This document shows positions 11,248-22,800 of a DNA stretch of 64,000 bases, piece by piece (the stretch's first letter is position 1; every line of letters starts with the position of its first letter). Both the position numbers and the translations under genes were made by a program. The notes beneath the pieces are model-generated. The model was given only the letters and a program-made list of their open reading frames with translations, was not told the DNA's origin and did no database searches. The stretch is from Congeria kusceri (Eukaryota; Mollusca; Bivalvia; Myida; Dreissenidae), in assembly GCA_027627225.1 (NCBI GenBank), contig JAPFQT010000041.1, forward strand, positions 663,501 through 727,500, written 5' to 3'.

Positions 11248-11769
11248 GTGTACATAACAGAACCGTACTTTTATCTCAATAATTTGAGTAATAAACACAG
11301 ATTTGAAAAAGTTTTGGTTACAACATGTGGATTGGATTGTTGTATTTCATTCCGCGAGAGATTACTCAACGACGGTATGATTTTACGATGTCTACGGTGT
11401 TTTCTTCTGCATGTCTACCATTTTAATTTACAATGTGATCAGAGTATGCACTTGGAAATTAATGACGGCGGGGAATTATTGAGAGATATGTTAGACCGTA
11501 TACAGCTTACGCGTGAGCTGTATACGTTGACTATAAAACCGTATACACAAACGGTATTTCCATTAATATATAACAATCTCGATGCAAAATTAAAGCCAGA
11601 GTGGTGTCTAGATAATTCGTGTTCATACGGTGTCCACCTAATAATCAACGAAGCGTTTCTTTTTTTCAGATATCGAGAATATACTCAACCATCAAAAATA
11701 AAATCAATATTGCAACAAACAAGCACGCAATGGCATAAACATTATTTATCAAAGTCATTATTATCTTAA
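11248..11769 (+). CDS. Unrecognised 173-codon ORF
   Basis: This is the longest ORF here that is not made of repeats. It has no signal peptide and no clear membrane segment. It contains scattered Cys residues and a charged middle (GGELLRDMLDRI). I do not recognise the family. A perfect 11-bp inverted repeat lies inside it (11497-11526). Chance, a decayed transposon ORF or a single-exon gene are all possible. Nothing around it, such as promoter motifs or splice sites, decides between them. Confidence 0.25.
   Translation: MYITEPYFYLNNLSNKHRFEKVLVTTCGLDCCISFRERLLNDGMILRCLRCFLLHVYHFNLQCDQSMHLEINDGGELLRDMLDRIQLTRELYTLTIKPYTQTVFPLIYNNLDAKLKPEWCLDNSCSYGVHLIINEAFLFFRYREYTQPSKIKSILQQTSTQWHKHYLSKSLLS
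11497..11526. repeat. Perfect 11-bp stem hairpin
   Basis: CGTATACAGCT and AGCTGTATACG flank the 8-nt loop TACGCGTG. There are no mismatches. It lies in the 173-codon ORF. Confidence 0.85.
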
Positions 11770-12152
11770 AGGAGATATTGCCCTTCGTAATAGTAATCAT
11801 ATAACAAATTGAAATAGTAATAAATAGCAGATACCGTTAATTGTATACTTAGCATATTAAAACAAAACGATGTACAGATATACCCTGCACATTGTGAAAT
11901 TATACCGTTAAAGGATAAATCGTTGTATTTCTTTAACTTGTGTTTTGAAGTCATAAAACATATGTATAAAGGATATTTTATAATGAATAACAACAACAAC
12001 AACTATATTAATGAAACGGATGTAAGATTAATGCGAATATATAAATATCTGTTAAATGCACTGTCAAACGGTTACACAAAGGAATCATAACAATACCAAG
12101 GTGTACATTGTTTCGAAAACTATTATTGCATAACTGCAAAATATTTGACTTG

Positions 12153-15137
12153 CTATCGTGTGTATTGACGTAGCAAAACATAATGTTCTTTACATTTGGA
12201 CCACAAGGACGTTGAATTAGTTGAAAACCGGTTCTGGCAGAGAAGAAACATACACAGTCCGGCCACTGACCAGCCGATAATGGAGGCGGTGACGCACAGA
12301 ACAAAAGCGCTTCCATAGTGTTCACTGAGTGAATCTCGAGCAAACTTGGTGAAGGCGGACATCGTGCAGATTCCTTAAATACAACGTAATAACCACGTTA
12401 GGGTGTTACGGTTCATGATGAATAGTATGTACATAAACCGATACCACGTTCAAACGTATGATCAGAATGCTATGTTTTATTTTTTGGCAAATTGTCGTGG
12501 GAAAACCGTCTTAATGCATTTGCGTAAAGTGTCGTCCTGAATTAGTCTTGCAGTCCGCACATGCTAATCAGGAACGGCACTTTCTGCCTACAGTGGATTT
12601 AGAAGACACTTCCTTGAAACAGAAAATACCATAAAAGCGGAAAGTGTCGTCCCGGGATAGCCTGGGCGGCCTACACAGGCTGATCCGGGACGACACTTTA
12701 CGCACATTCATTAAGCCCGGTTTTCCTACGACACGCCTCATTTGTTTTATTGTTGGTGAACGATTTTCGGAAAGTATTCTTTGCATTAAGCCAAATTCAA
12801 TAAGCAATTCATTTCAAATACGCACGGGTAATGGTGGAAAGAGACAGATACCGATCAGTGCCTACTATTACTATATACCAACCCCTGCGCAGAGATTTGA
12901 CTGGATCCGAGCACAGCTCAAATCAAATCCCTGCCGTCATTCCAAACCACGTGATGTGGATTGATTAAGATCTTCAAGACAGGCAGACAGACAGGCAGGC
13001 AGACAGACAGGCAGGAGGGCAAGCGGACAGACGGACAGACAGACAGGCAGCCAGGCAGGCACAGGCAGGCAGGCAGTAAGGCAGACACAGACAGGCTGAC
13101 ATACAGGCAAACAGACGTTTATAACGAATGGCAACATTTACGCAATCATGCCAAAGTAATACTGCCACATACTCATATCTCATTCTGCATTACTCTCTTA
13201 ACCATTGACGCTCAATTATAGTTTCAAACGTTAGTTCAAATATAGTCTCAATACAATTGGTAAACATTACTATAATGGTAATCATAATAGCCCAGTGGTT
13301 AGACAGTGTGTTTTAAATGAGGCTTTGCAGTGCATTGAACCCTGCAATCAAGAAGATCTGTTCCGTTAACGATACTTCCTTTAAACTTCTATTCAAGACA
13401 GATAACGGATCACTTAACATGATATTATGTTTCATGTTTGAGGCTTTAATGGCATGAGCACTGAAATAAAGTTATCGTAAAACAAAGTCACTTTATACAC
13501 AGTGCTGTGCTGTACTTGTTTACATGCAATTCTAAAACAAGATTGTACACAGCTTAAGGAGATCATGTTCACATTGTATTGTGCATACTAACTATGGCCA
13601 CACAATTTGATAAAGTAAAGATAAGTAATGTAAACGTAATGCTACAAATTGTAACTAATTCCACAATATTTGTATTGTCATTGTGTGCATGTTGTTGGAC
13701 CTGTTCACGGTGATTTTGATGTCAAACGTGCTATATATTATAAACCAAATGTTCACAAAAGCAATGCCATGTCGAAAAGACTAAACACAATTATTATCGA
13801 CGCAGTGTACATGATAAGCTTAAAATTACAACCATAAATACTCACCGGATGTTACAGAGAGTACGAAAATGGTAGAAAGAACAAATGCATTGTCCTTTAG
13901 CGCGTACACATAGAGGAAAGATGCCAGTGTTGACAGCACTGCCGTGCCTATTCCAACAGAGACTAAGTCTCTTACAGTCTTCATCCAATCTGCAAAAAAA
14001 AGTGTGGCGTGTCGTGGGAAAATTGGGCTTAATGCATGTGCATAAAGTGTCGTCCCGGATCAGCCTGTGCAGTCCACACAGGCTAATCCAAGACGGCACT
14101 TTCTGCTTGTATTGTTTTGTTCTGTTCCAATGAAGTCTCTTCTAAACATAAATCCACTGAAAGCGGAAAGTGCCGTCCTGGATTAGCCTGTCCGGATTGC
14201 ACAGGCTAATCCGGAACGACACTTTAAGCCCATGCATTAGGCCCGGTTTTTCCACGACAAGCCTCAAATACATTTTTGGTAAATTAACAACATATTCAAA
14301 CTAACGAGATACCAAAATTACGAATTTCGAAATATCACACCATCGAAAGCAAACACTATGGATGACAAATAATTGAAATATCAGTACTGCATTTTAATCG
14401 TGTAGTTTTAAATAGCTGTTGTTAACATGGAAGAATGCTTTAATGACTGAACGTATGTATGCAAAGAGTTCATTACTTAAATTACGATTTGACATATGAG
14501 TGTTTACTTGAAAGGAGTGAAAAATCAAAACCTGTTTATGACGGGAAAACTGTAATTTGATATTATTGACACGACCTGTGTATACAGGTATTAATATGTA
14601 AATTAATTCGAGGAAACATTACACTCCGAAGTCAATCGAGCATCCTAAATAGCTATACAAAGATTAGCACGTAAGTCGACATGTATATGGTTTATACTGT
14701 AAGTCGTCCGTACTTATTTCAAATAAAACAATGACAAAATCGCAGTTGTGTAATGGATATGGTATCCACCCTGCGATCGGGAGGTCGTTAGTTCGATCCC
14801 TACACGGGGAGCGTTTGAATGACCTTACACAAAAGACACCAAGTACTGGTTCATCCTAGACTGACTCGCAAGTATATGTATACGCCTATGGCTTTCGACA
14901 CAATTGAGCTAAAATAAATAAGTTTAAACTTAACGAAAAACAGAAGAACATGTTACCTGGAACAGTACTCCACTCCAAACACGACCCATCAACACGACCG
15001 CACATATGCCACAGTCCTGAATAAACATAACTGATATCAAACCACGTGTCCAGCACCAATGCCAACACTGTACAAGGAATACTTAACACGGTCAGTCCAA
15101 CTAATATAAAATACCAAACCTTTCTTGTGTCAGACAT
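12153..15137 (-). CDS. Claudin/PMP22-like four-helix gene C, intact
   Basis: The exons, in transcription order, are 15137-14957 (181 nt), 13989-13846 (144 nt) and 12373-12153 (221 nt), giving 181 codons with phase-1 joins. Borders are canonical: CCAG|GTAAC, TTTTTGCAG|AT, TCCG|GTGAGT and TTTAAG|GA. MSDTRKVWY was chosen as start because it aligns with the paralogs; an upstream in-frame Met at 15239 would add 34 residues. Signature residues are W32, GLW 41-43, C46 and C53. Helix 2 is VSVGIGTAVLSTLASFL, helix 3 spans the second join, and helix 4 starts YGSAFVLCVTAS. It is followed by a polar tail ending LLRQYTR. Relatives organise cell contacts or membranes; no specific function can be assigned. 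MITEs sit in both introns. Confidence 0.8.
12490..12740. mobile_element. Double-hairpin MITE, copy 1
   Basis: The ends read TTGTCGTGGGAAAACCG on the left and the inverse (TTTTCCTACGACACGCCTCA) on the right. Inside are two palindromes, each with AAAGTGTCGTCC at one side and GGACGACACTTT or GGAACGGCACTTT at the other, separated by TTCCTTGAAACAGAAAATAC. It is non-coding and lies in intron 2 of gene C. Confidence 0.8.
12975..13112. repeat. CAGA/CAGG tetranucleotide microsatellite
   Basis: About 135 bp of imperfect (CAGR)n on the plus strand sit in intron 2 of gene C. ORFs over it on both strands are low-complexity shadows. Confidence 0.9.
14003..14266. mobile_element. Double-hairpin MITE, copy 2
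   Basis: It has the same architecture as copy 1, with termini GTGTCGTGGGAAAA and TTTTTCCACGACAAGCCTCA and two internal GTGTCGTCC palindromes. Its edge is about 13 bases from exon 2 of gene C, so it abuts the polypyrimidine tract of intron 1. Confidence 0.85.
14735..14870 (+). mobile_element. tRNA-derived SINE-like element
   Basis: A box-A-like stretch (TGTAATGGATATGG) and a box B (AGTTCGATCCC) lie about 45 bases apart, followed by CACGGGGAGCG and a unique tail. No complete cloverleaf can be drawn. It lies in intron 1 of gene C. Confidence 0.55.
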
Positions 15138-15305
15138 GTCTTTTTGTTTAGTTCTAAAATCCTGAATTATGCGATATTTTATGTCTATGTTTGTGTAATC
15201 CTCATTCCTATAACAGCATTGATTCTTAAAACCACACACGAGTATTTGTAAGACCCTTTGTATATGTAGTCTCTACATTTGCAGCTGGCTACATTAAGCG
15301 GTAAG

Positions 15306-15428
15306 CTATGCAAATAGCACTCACCCTACTATTCGACTTCGGATAGCTTAAGTTACACAACACTATTCAAATAGCATTCACCCTACTATTCGACTTCGGA
15401 TAGATTAAGTTACACAACGCTATTCAAA
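15306..15428. repeat. 57-bp direct repeat, two copies
   Basis: The unit CAAATAGCAYTCACCCTACT..GACTTCGGATAG..TTAAGTTACACAAC occurs at 15311 and 15368. It lies 170-290 bp upstream of the gene C start, where its promoter would be expected. Confidence 0.85.
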
Positions 15429-15436
15429 TGCCGCAC

Positions 15437-15946
15437 TTAAAGAGACTATGTCAACGGAAAATTGGCGTCCTATTGCACTACAAACTATATTATGTGATAG
15501 AAATTCGCTTTACTAAGACATGTGCATTAAATAAATAAAAATAACATAATACACATTAATTTATTTGATTAAAACAAATTAGCAAATAAGCCTGAAACAA
15601 TTAAAACCGCAAGCGGGTATCGAACTCATGACTTAGGAGCCATACGAAGAAAAGTCAGCAGACAGCGCTTTAACCAACTGCGCTATCATGCCTGGTAAGG
15701 ACTCTTTTGTAAGCCATGGTTATACAAAATGCTCACAATTATGACGTCTAAATGTTAACAGGAAAAGGGCCAAACAAACACAACCCATATTATAAATGGA
15801 TATTTATCTCAGAATGCGTACAATCTTTTCCCATTATATATACCTTGTTTTAACCGTTATTGTATGCCAGTACTATCATATAAATTTCAGATTTTTTAAA
15901 CGAAATTGCCCCCTTGAGACCCTTTTCACTGACATAGTCCCTTTAA
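15437..15946. mobile_element. TTAA-flanked MITE with internal tRNA-like block, copy 1
   Basis: It begins TTAAAGAGACTATGTCA and ends TGACATAGTCCCTTTAA, inverted termini bordered by TTAA on each side. A second 512-bp copy at 28695-29206 aligns over its full length. On the minus strand at 15605-15695 there is a tRNA-like block: TAGCGCAGTTGGTTAAAGCG (box A) and GAGTTCGATACCC (box B). It has no ORF. TTAA target sites are typical of piggyBac-type elements, but the termini do not start with the usual CCC, so the superfamily is uncertain. Confidence 0.75.
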
Positions 15947-16264
15947 ATAGAATTCTAGAACCACCTGTTTAATATTAGGTAATTTGTTTAGTACACGCAC
16001 TGGTTTCAAATGTCAGATCAAGAAAGAATATGACTTTGTATCGGTATAAATAAACAATGCGCATTGCCACGTTACTATGTTCTAGACGGGTTTTTTTCCG
16101 AAAAAAAAAGTAATTCATATAAACAGGAGGTAAATTTCGTTTCTTCTGAACTGTCAAACATGAATAATTTCACGGTGGTTGAATGTGTTATTTTTATAAT
16201 TTGACTTTCATCGCAGTTTTCCGTCGAAATTTCCGTGATATGCAAAATGCAGGATAAATAACAT

Positions 16265-16370
16265 TAGCAATTCTGCACTGACCATCAGTCGGAATGGCCG
16301 AAGTTTTTAGATGAAGTACATCGGTTATTAATCGAGCGAACCGGGTTCAAATCCCAGAGAGTTATACGTT
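16265..16370 (+). mobile_element. tRNA-like fragment
   Basis: GGAATGGCCGAAG and, some 45 bases on, AACCGGGTTCAAATCCCAGA (a near-consensus box B) are visible. The acceptor stem does not close. It is probably a SINE head or tRNA relic. Confidence 0.45.
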
Positions 16371-16619
16371 TTATATTATTATTTAAAGCAAATTTGTATC
16401 ATTGTATATTATACATACGGCAGACGAAGACGTATTTTGCTTTTAAATTTTTTCGTTATCAATTATTTATTTAATGAACATTCAAACATAATACAAAAAG
16501 TAAAGATAAAAAAAAAGAGAAAAGAAAAAGATATAATAACAAATATCTGTAAATATAAATCTATTATTTAAAAAAATGCAATTTAACATTTACAATATTA
16601 CCTTTTGGCTCAAAATATG

Positions 16620-16700
16620 TTTTTTAATGACGGGACTCGAACCAGCAAAAGCTAGGTTGACGTGACGAGCATAATACCACTAAGCTATATCCTCCCCAAT
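16620..16700 (-). mobile_element. tRNA-like fragment
   Basis: The minus strand reads GGATATAGCTTAGTGGTATT, with box A TAGCTTAGTGG, and later GGTTCGAGTCCCGTC (box B). Spacing is tRNA-like but the stems do not all pair. It is probably a SINE head of a different tRNA type from the neighbouring ones. Confidence 0.5.
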
Positions 16701-17027
16701 ATTTTATAGGTAGAAATTGCTGCTTCATTGAAAACCCTGCTTTAAGTATCATACATCACATGTAGTATTATCTACCCGAAACCCGAAGCAAGCTATCGGA
16801 AAGCCACGAATGCTGGCCAAGGATATAAATAACGCATTCAACCACCCTGAAATTATTCATGTTTAGACAATTCAGAAAAAACGGACTATAACTGCAATGA
16901 AATGATAACTCGCTGAGCTGGTACAGTGAATGCTGAATTCGTATATATACACTACTATTGATATGAATAAATGCCTCAGGCGGTAAACGCGGCGTGAATG
17001 AATGAATGAAACGTAAAGAATGCTAAC

Positions 17028-17366
17028 GCGTAAAAAAAATATGTTTGTTTAAGGTTACCCGACATACCCTAAAAATGCCTTGACCCTAGAACATTTGATT
17101 GAGTGGGTCAGATATTTGCATTGTGTATTTTACTTTTTTCCAATAAATACATGTTGTTTTTTTAATTAAGTGTTTTGTTTTGATAGCATCCACTTCAAAA
17201 CAATGTTTTATGATATTTGAGACATGTTTTAAATATTCATTCAGTTTTTGAATCTATAAGTTGACCATTTAACAAATAACAAATAATAATTAAAAAAATA
17301 ATTCCCTAACTACCTAACCTAATTATTTTTGGCATGTAACCTGAAACAAACATATTTCTTTTACGC
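17028..17366. mobile_element. MITE with 31-bp terminal inverted repeats
   Basis: The left end starts GCGTAAAAAAAATATGTTTG and runs to AAGGTTAC. The right end, read inverted, is the same with two mismatches. The element is 339 bp and non-coding. CTAA flanks both sides if the left edge is set one base further out, a possible target duplication. Confidence 0.8.
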
Positions 17367-18139
17367 CTAAGGTGGTGGTAACCGATGCGAGGAGTAGGCA
17401 AAATGCTCCGTACACCTATAAATCAGTACTCGTTTAAAATGGAGGCAAGTATTAGTAATAGAACCGGCTATTTTGCATGGTATTGTTTATCACCCTTGCT
17501 ACATTGGTAAACGCACACATGTGTTTTTATTTCATATGAAAAAATATTATTCAGACAACCTGCGCTACTCAATGCATTTATAAACGCTATAGCAATATTT
17601 ATTAATTAGGTATTTACATGCAATTTATGGTATTTTATATATCAATGAAATACTAAATTTAATCTTTTATTGACATTCAGCATCCCTTTCACAAATATAT
17701 TCTTAGTAAATAATGTTTTATAAATATGCTCATAATAAGAAATTCTACAAATATATGGATATTTTCTAATGGTGCATCTTATTTTCAAGCTTCTCCTATG
17801 AATTGTTTTATTAGTGGTTAAAAATGGTTAGCTACATGTACACTAGGTCGCTTGATTATAGATAATGATTCAATACCCCAAACAACTATGTCTACACTGT
17901 CAAATAGTGCTCAATAACGGCAAAAATACAAAATATCACTAATCCAGAACACAACAATCCTAACGAGCATTATTAAGTGACAAACTAAATAGAATGCTCC
18001 TACAACACAACTACAAAGATGTAAAGATATGCTAATACTTGTCTCAAAAAAGTGTCATACATACATATATAATACAAAATAACCACCACCACCCCCAAAA
18101 AGAAAAGTTATCTGTTGCATTTGCTGTGGATTGTCAATC
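17367..18139. other. AT-rich spacer downstream of gene D
   Basis: No exon or repeat was recognised here. Confidence 0.5.
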
Positions 18140-18144
18140 TTAGC

Positions 18145-18694
18145 GTTTCCTTTTATTTCGAGGACCGGGTAAGGATAGAAAGAACACCCAGAGTCCAGCC
18201 ACGACCCAGCCCAACAACCACGAGGCTACGCACAGGGCGAAACCTGCTCCGTATTTGTAGCAGTACTCCACCTCAGACCAGAGAGTAAACACGTTCTTGT
18301 CAGCAAAGATGGCGAATGATACCAGCATGCTGAGCCCTGGAAGGTGGACACATACGATAATTAATAATTTGTTCCACAATTGGAACTTAATGTCGAGATC
18401 CTAAATTGTCAAATGCCGTTTCCTTTTATTTCGAGGACCGGGTAAGGATGAGAAAGAACACCCAGAGTCCAGCCACGACCCAGCCCAACAACCACGAGGC
18501 TACGCACAGGGCGAAACCTGCTCCGTAGTTGTAGCAGTACTCCACCTCAGACCAGAGAGTAAACACGTTCTTGTCAGCAAAGATGGCGAATGATACCAGC
18601 ATGCTGAGCCCTGGAAGGTGGACACATACGATAATTAATAATTTGTTCCACAATTGGAACTTAATGTCGAGATCCTAAATTGTCAAATGCCATT
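18145..18694. repeat. 273-bp tandem duplication of the last exon of gene D
   Basis: The blocks starting at 18145 and 18418 are the same except for one substitution (codon for Lys or Asn in YKYG/YNYG) and one extra base. The extra base shifts the tail from PGPRNKRKR to TRSSK. The unit includes the acceptor and flanking intron, so it is a very recent exon duplication. Confidence 0.9.
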
Positions 18695-19340
18695 CTTAAG
18701 ACATTGTTATCTTAAACCGTACATACATCTAAACATAATGTAAATACAGTTGTAGATGCTCATTATAAGCAGATTATATGAAAGCCGAGAATTTGTAAAT
18801 CACTACAACTTTGAAAACGCGATTGAACGGCAAAAATGTACATGATTTAAACAGCAATGCGCGAAAAATGTAACTTTTTTTAATAACTATTATATTCTGT
18901 ACCCATAAACTACGTATTCCCATTAAGTGCTTTATCTGCCTCTGCAACCAACCCTATGTTAAGGAACAAACATATTCTGTTATTCTTCAAGATGAATAAG
19001 TAGAGAACCGAGGTCACAGCGGCGCCAACCATAAGGAACATGCCAATAAAGGCGAAGGCTCGAGCCAGATTTAACCATACTGGAATAAAGAGATTTGTTG
19101 ACGGTCATTACGTACGGATTTGGATACAGCCGCGGTAACAGAGTTAGAGGGGGGCGGAACAAGTTAGAACATACTACTAATTAAAATCATAGTGTCATTG
19201 TTTAACCTTTTAAAGACAAGCTATACGTGTAGTATGCTTATGTTCTCTGATAAATGTAACAGTCTTCTCTGAATGTGAATGTCTAAGTAAATCTAAGTAA
19301 CTTTAAGGTTAAAGAAATCGAACTTTATACAATTAAACGG

Positions 19341-19360
19341 GGGTGGGGGGGGGGGGGGCG
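19341..19360. repeat. G homopolymer tract
   Basis: A run of 19 bases, all G but one, lies in intron 1 of pseudogene D. It is prone to length error. Confidence 0.9.
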
Positions 19361-19876
19361 TAAGCCTCTGCTTCCGCCTATTGGAATCATTGCGAAATTT
19401 GCCGTTTTGCAAAATCAGGAGTTAACGCATCCAAATATGTGTATCTACTATTCTTTAAAAGGATTTGCATTAGCGAAATACTATTAAGTAATCCCGTATA
19501 AAGAAGGTTTGTTAAGAAATAGAAGAATGCGATTTGTGTATACATCATCCTGCTGAATGTTGTTTAGGCATAAACAGTAATCTAGTTGAAAATTTCAATA
19601 ACATACTATTGAACTTTGTACTGTTATTTACATAAAATAGTATTTTAGTATTTATACCCGTTAATACGCTAAAGTAAGAGTAGACGTAACCATATTCTTA
19701 CCAAAAACCATCGGATAGTCAAAGCAATATCCAACGCTGCAAATCTTCCAGATTCCAATCATCTTGTCCTGCCGCTGCAATCAACTGTTGAGAGCTAGAG
19801 CCAAAATGCTGAACTGAACATTCACGCCACCAAGCCCGATCAGAACGGAACCAATGACGAGTTTTGTATCAGGCAT

Positions 19877-22800
19877 GATGTACCGCCTATGACCTGTATT
19901 TTATTTAACGGTTTATTTCTTTTCGCCAATGATTTTTCTACTATTCAACTAAATATGGTTTCGACCAATAGTGTAGTGTCCTGTTGCTCTGTTACATGAA
20001 CGACTACTCCGAAGATTGATTCTCCTCCGTTGAATACAACAGTTTAGTTATTATTTGTTTTCGGAAAGTTGAAAAAAAATCCCGTCTATCGTCACTCCGT
20101 CCCTGTTCTTTTCGATTGCCAATCAATAAAAACACAACAACTTGTATTGAATAACTCTGTTTTTATTCACACTACGTTATGGCATTCAAATTACGTTTTT
20201 GCAATCAATATAAGTTAATAGTTTGACAAACATTTGTCGAGTCGGCGTATATTACGTGACTACAAAATTTACTTGTGAAGTCACTTGATAACGTTTAAAA
20301 GATGTATGCTGATTGTTAACATAAAACATACAAGTATGTACACTTAAATGTATTATGAACTGGGCTAAGTGTGAGGTTCGGGTACCCAAAAACCAGTTTA
20401 ACCCCAAATGCTTTGCATTGACCGTTCCAAGGCGGTGACCCCAGTTTTATTCATTTGTGTTTGTGTTCGTTTTGTGTTTTTGTATTGTACCGTGTTGTTT
20501 TGGCAGTCGGTCACTTGCCATAAATAAAGGGCATCGTGCTGATAATAAGAGTTCTCTCCTGCTGTTGCAGCTGGACTTTAACTTTTTTTATAATTGTACT
20601 CCATTTTAAGTTTATTTAGGTAATACTATTAAATCACGGGAAATACAATGGTCGTCGGTTGGAAGTTCGTTTTATAATGTATTTGTGATACATGTAATAT
20701 GACATGCAATTAAAAGCGTATCTATCAAAAGAAATACATACATATGTAAATGGAAAACAAATATGTATTAATATCTTATTATAATTAAAAAAACTGTTGT
20801 TACCAGGCTTTCATATTAATAGCCATAAACATCAGCATTAGTTGCATTGTATATGTGTTTATAAAACCAACTGATTTCCGTGTCTGGTCACTAATACTTA
20901 AACTAAAAGAACGTTTTACATCCACTATTGCTCGATGATAAGTTCCAAGCATTGTTTTGGTACTTTTATTGTAATCATAAACAGGTATACTATCTATATA
21001 CCATTTATAACAATACGCAGTTATTCATTGCATCATTTTATTTTTATCTTCATTTTGGAAATGTTCCTGGATACAGGCAAGTTTCTGTTGTAATAATGAT
21101 GAGCCTTCTGCAGAACAGAACAGAATTAGCAGAACTTGGGGTAAATCATGAATATCGGCCTTTTTTACTTCCAAACACAGTATTATCTTGTTGATCGTTT
21201 TCATTTTGACAATACGACCTGGTTGCGCACTGTGCGTAATGCTACGTGAACACGCTTGATTTTGTATAAATTAAAGTATTGAAATGTCAATAACCACACC
21301 GAGATTTTATAACAGTGCATGTAAATGGCATAATAATGTTTAGCTTATTAATAGTGCCGTTATTGTTTACAAAATTACTTGCAAGCGGTTATGGTGGTAA
21401 TGAAAATAATAACGATTCTGTTTATATATACACATTATTTCTTTAGTAAAAATAGTGTATAAATTGCAAACCAAAGCTGAAAACAATTCTGATGTAGTTA
21501 TACCGAAATGTGTTCAATGGACCATCTTAAAGTAAATATTTTGTAAACTGATGTTTCTGAACTGTTAACCAGCTTCCCACTCAGTGTCAATAATAATGAC
21601 CAATGTTGGGAGATGTTTAAATGTTTTGGTTTCCCTATTCAACATAAAACGTGGTACTGTACTGCGAAATGTGTAAGTATTATGAAGCCGTTAAATCATA
21701 ATAAATGAACAGCTATATTATGTGACTACACAATCAATAAACAGTGCTATTTACTTTTAGATGATGAGTTTAAACATTCGTCTTCCAAATAATTTCTTTC
21801 AAGATACTTAAAACGTTTGTTATTTTTGTAACAGAAATCTGCTTCTCGAAATAAGACTGACATGTATGTATTAGGTTATGCTTATATTCAGTGTTTTGTT
21901 CAGTGAATGCCTCATGTACATCTCATGAAGTGATGTTAACTGCATTGGATGTACACGTTTTATACAAAGAAACCAGATAATGGCAAACGAGTCCAATTGC
22001 TTGATATGTTTGATTATAATAATGCATGCTGTGGCTACATGAAATAAGTGTGAAATGATGTGTTTCGATGTATTTGTCAAGTTGTTCGAATTATTTAACA
22101 ATGACGCTAGTCGCCGAAAAAGCTGGCCATACATTCATTTGTTCGAACAAGATTTATTTATTATGTTTATTACCATTTTTAGTTGTCAATATAAAATATA
22201 GTAAAAACGACAACTACTACCGCAGTGACTGTCTGTGTTTCATCTATATTTGAGTGGATTACTCATAATACTTTTGTGCTATTGAGGAGTTTCGTGGCGT
22301 TGATAAGAATAACAAAATATGTGAACATACGTCTATTTTACATACTGTAAATATATGAACACTGTTTTCTTTTTCATTTATCAAAATGACGGTTGTCATG
22401 TGAAGTCCATTTGTAAGTGCCCTAGATAGAAGGAGTATAGATGGAGTATATGAGTACATTCTAAAGTCTTAAAAACATTAACCGAATGCTACAGGTGTAA
22501 AGCGATGGAGGATCGGTTAGAATGAAATCATGCTTGTTCCTGAAAGGCCACAATTTTAATTCGAAAACGAGTTTCATAAGTAAAGGTTTCTAAAACATAT
22601 CGAAGAATATAGGTCATAAATCAATACATTTTTTATGTTTGTACATATCTTAACAGTAGACAAGATCTCAATGTATGCGCTTGTACTAATAAATGTTAAA
22701 TTATCAATACCACCTTTAAGCGTTTCCTTCAACTCTGTTTAATATGATATGTCGTATTCGCAACTTAAAAGCCTAGTTTAATCATTTTTATTTGACACCC

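Larger units (their letters stand above)
18140..19876 (-). pseudogene. Claudin/PMP22-like four-helix gene D, broken
   Basis: The exons are 19876-19702 (175 nt), 19079-18936 (144 nt) and two near-identical last exons, 18610-18426 and 18336-18140. MPDTKLVIGSVLIG starts helix 1. The conserved first Trp is TGA (19781-19783); the remaining loop has GIWKICSVGYC. Exon 2 (AFIGMFLMVGAAVTSVL) has a good acceptor, but its donor is AT (18935-18934) instead of GT at the invariant 144-nt point. The last exons encode helix 3/4 (YGAGFALCVASWLLGW) with good CCAG acceptors. Despite these lesions the last exons are very well kept, so another promoter or a transcript using only them cannot be excluded. Confidence 0.75.

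Noticed and set aside
12937..13221. Cys-rich or Gln/Arg-rich small ORFs
   Set aside because: They are low-complexity translations of the (CAGR)n microsatellite in an intron of gene C.
14735..16700. Functional tRNA genes
   Set aside because: A and B boxes are present, but no complete cloverleaf with a paired acceptor stem could be drawn; SINE heads are more likely.
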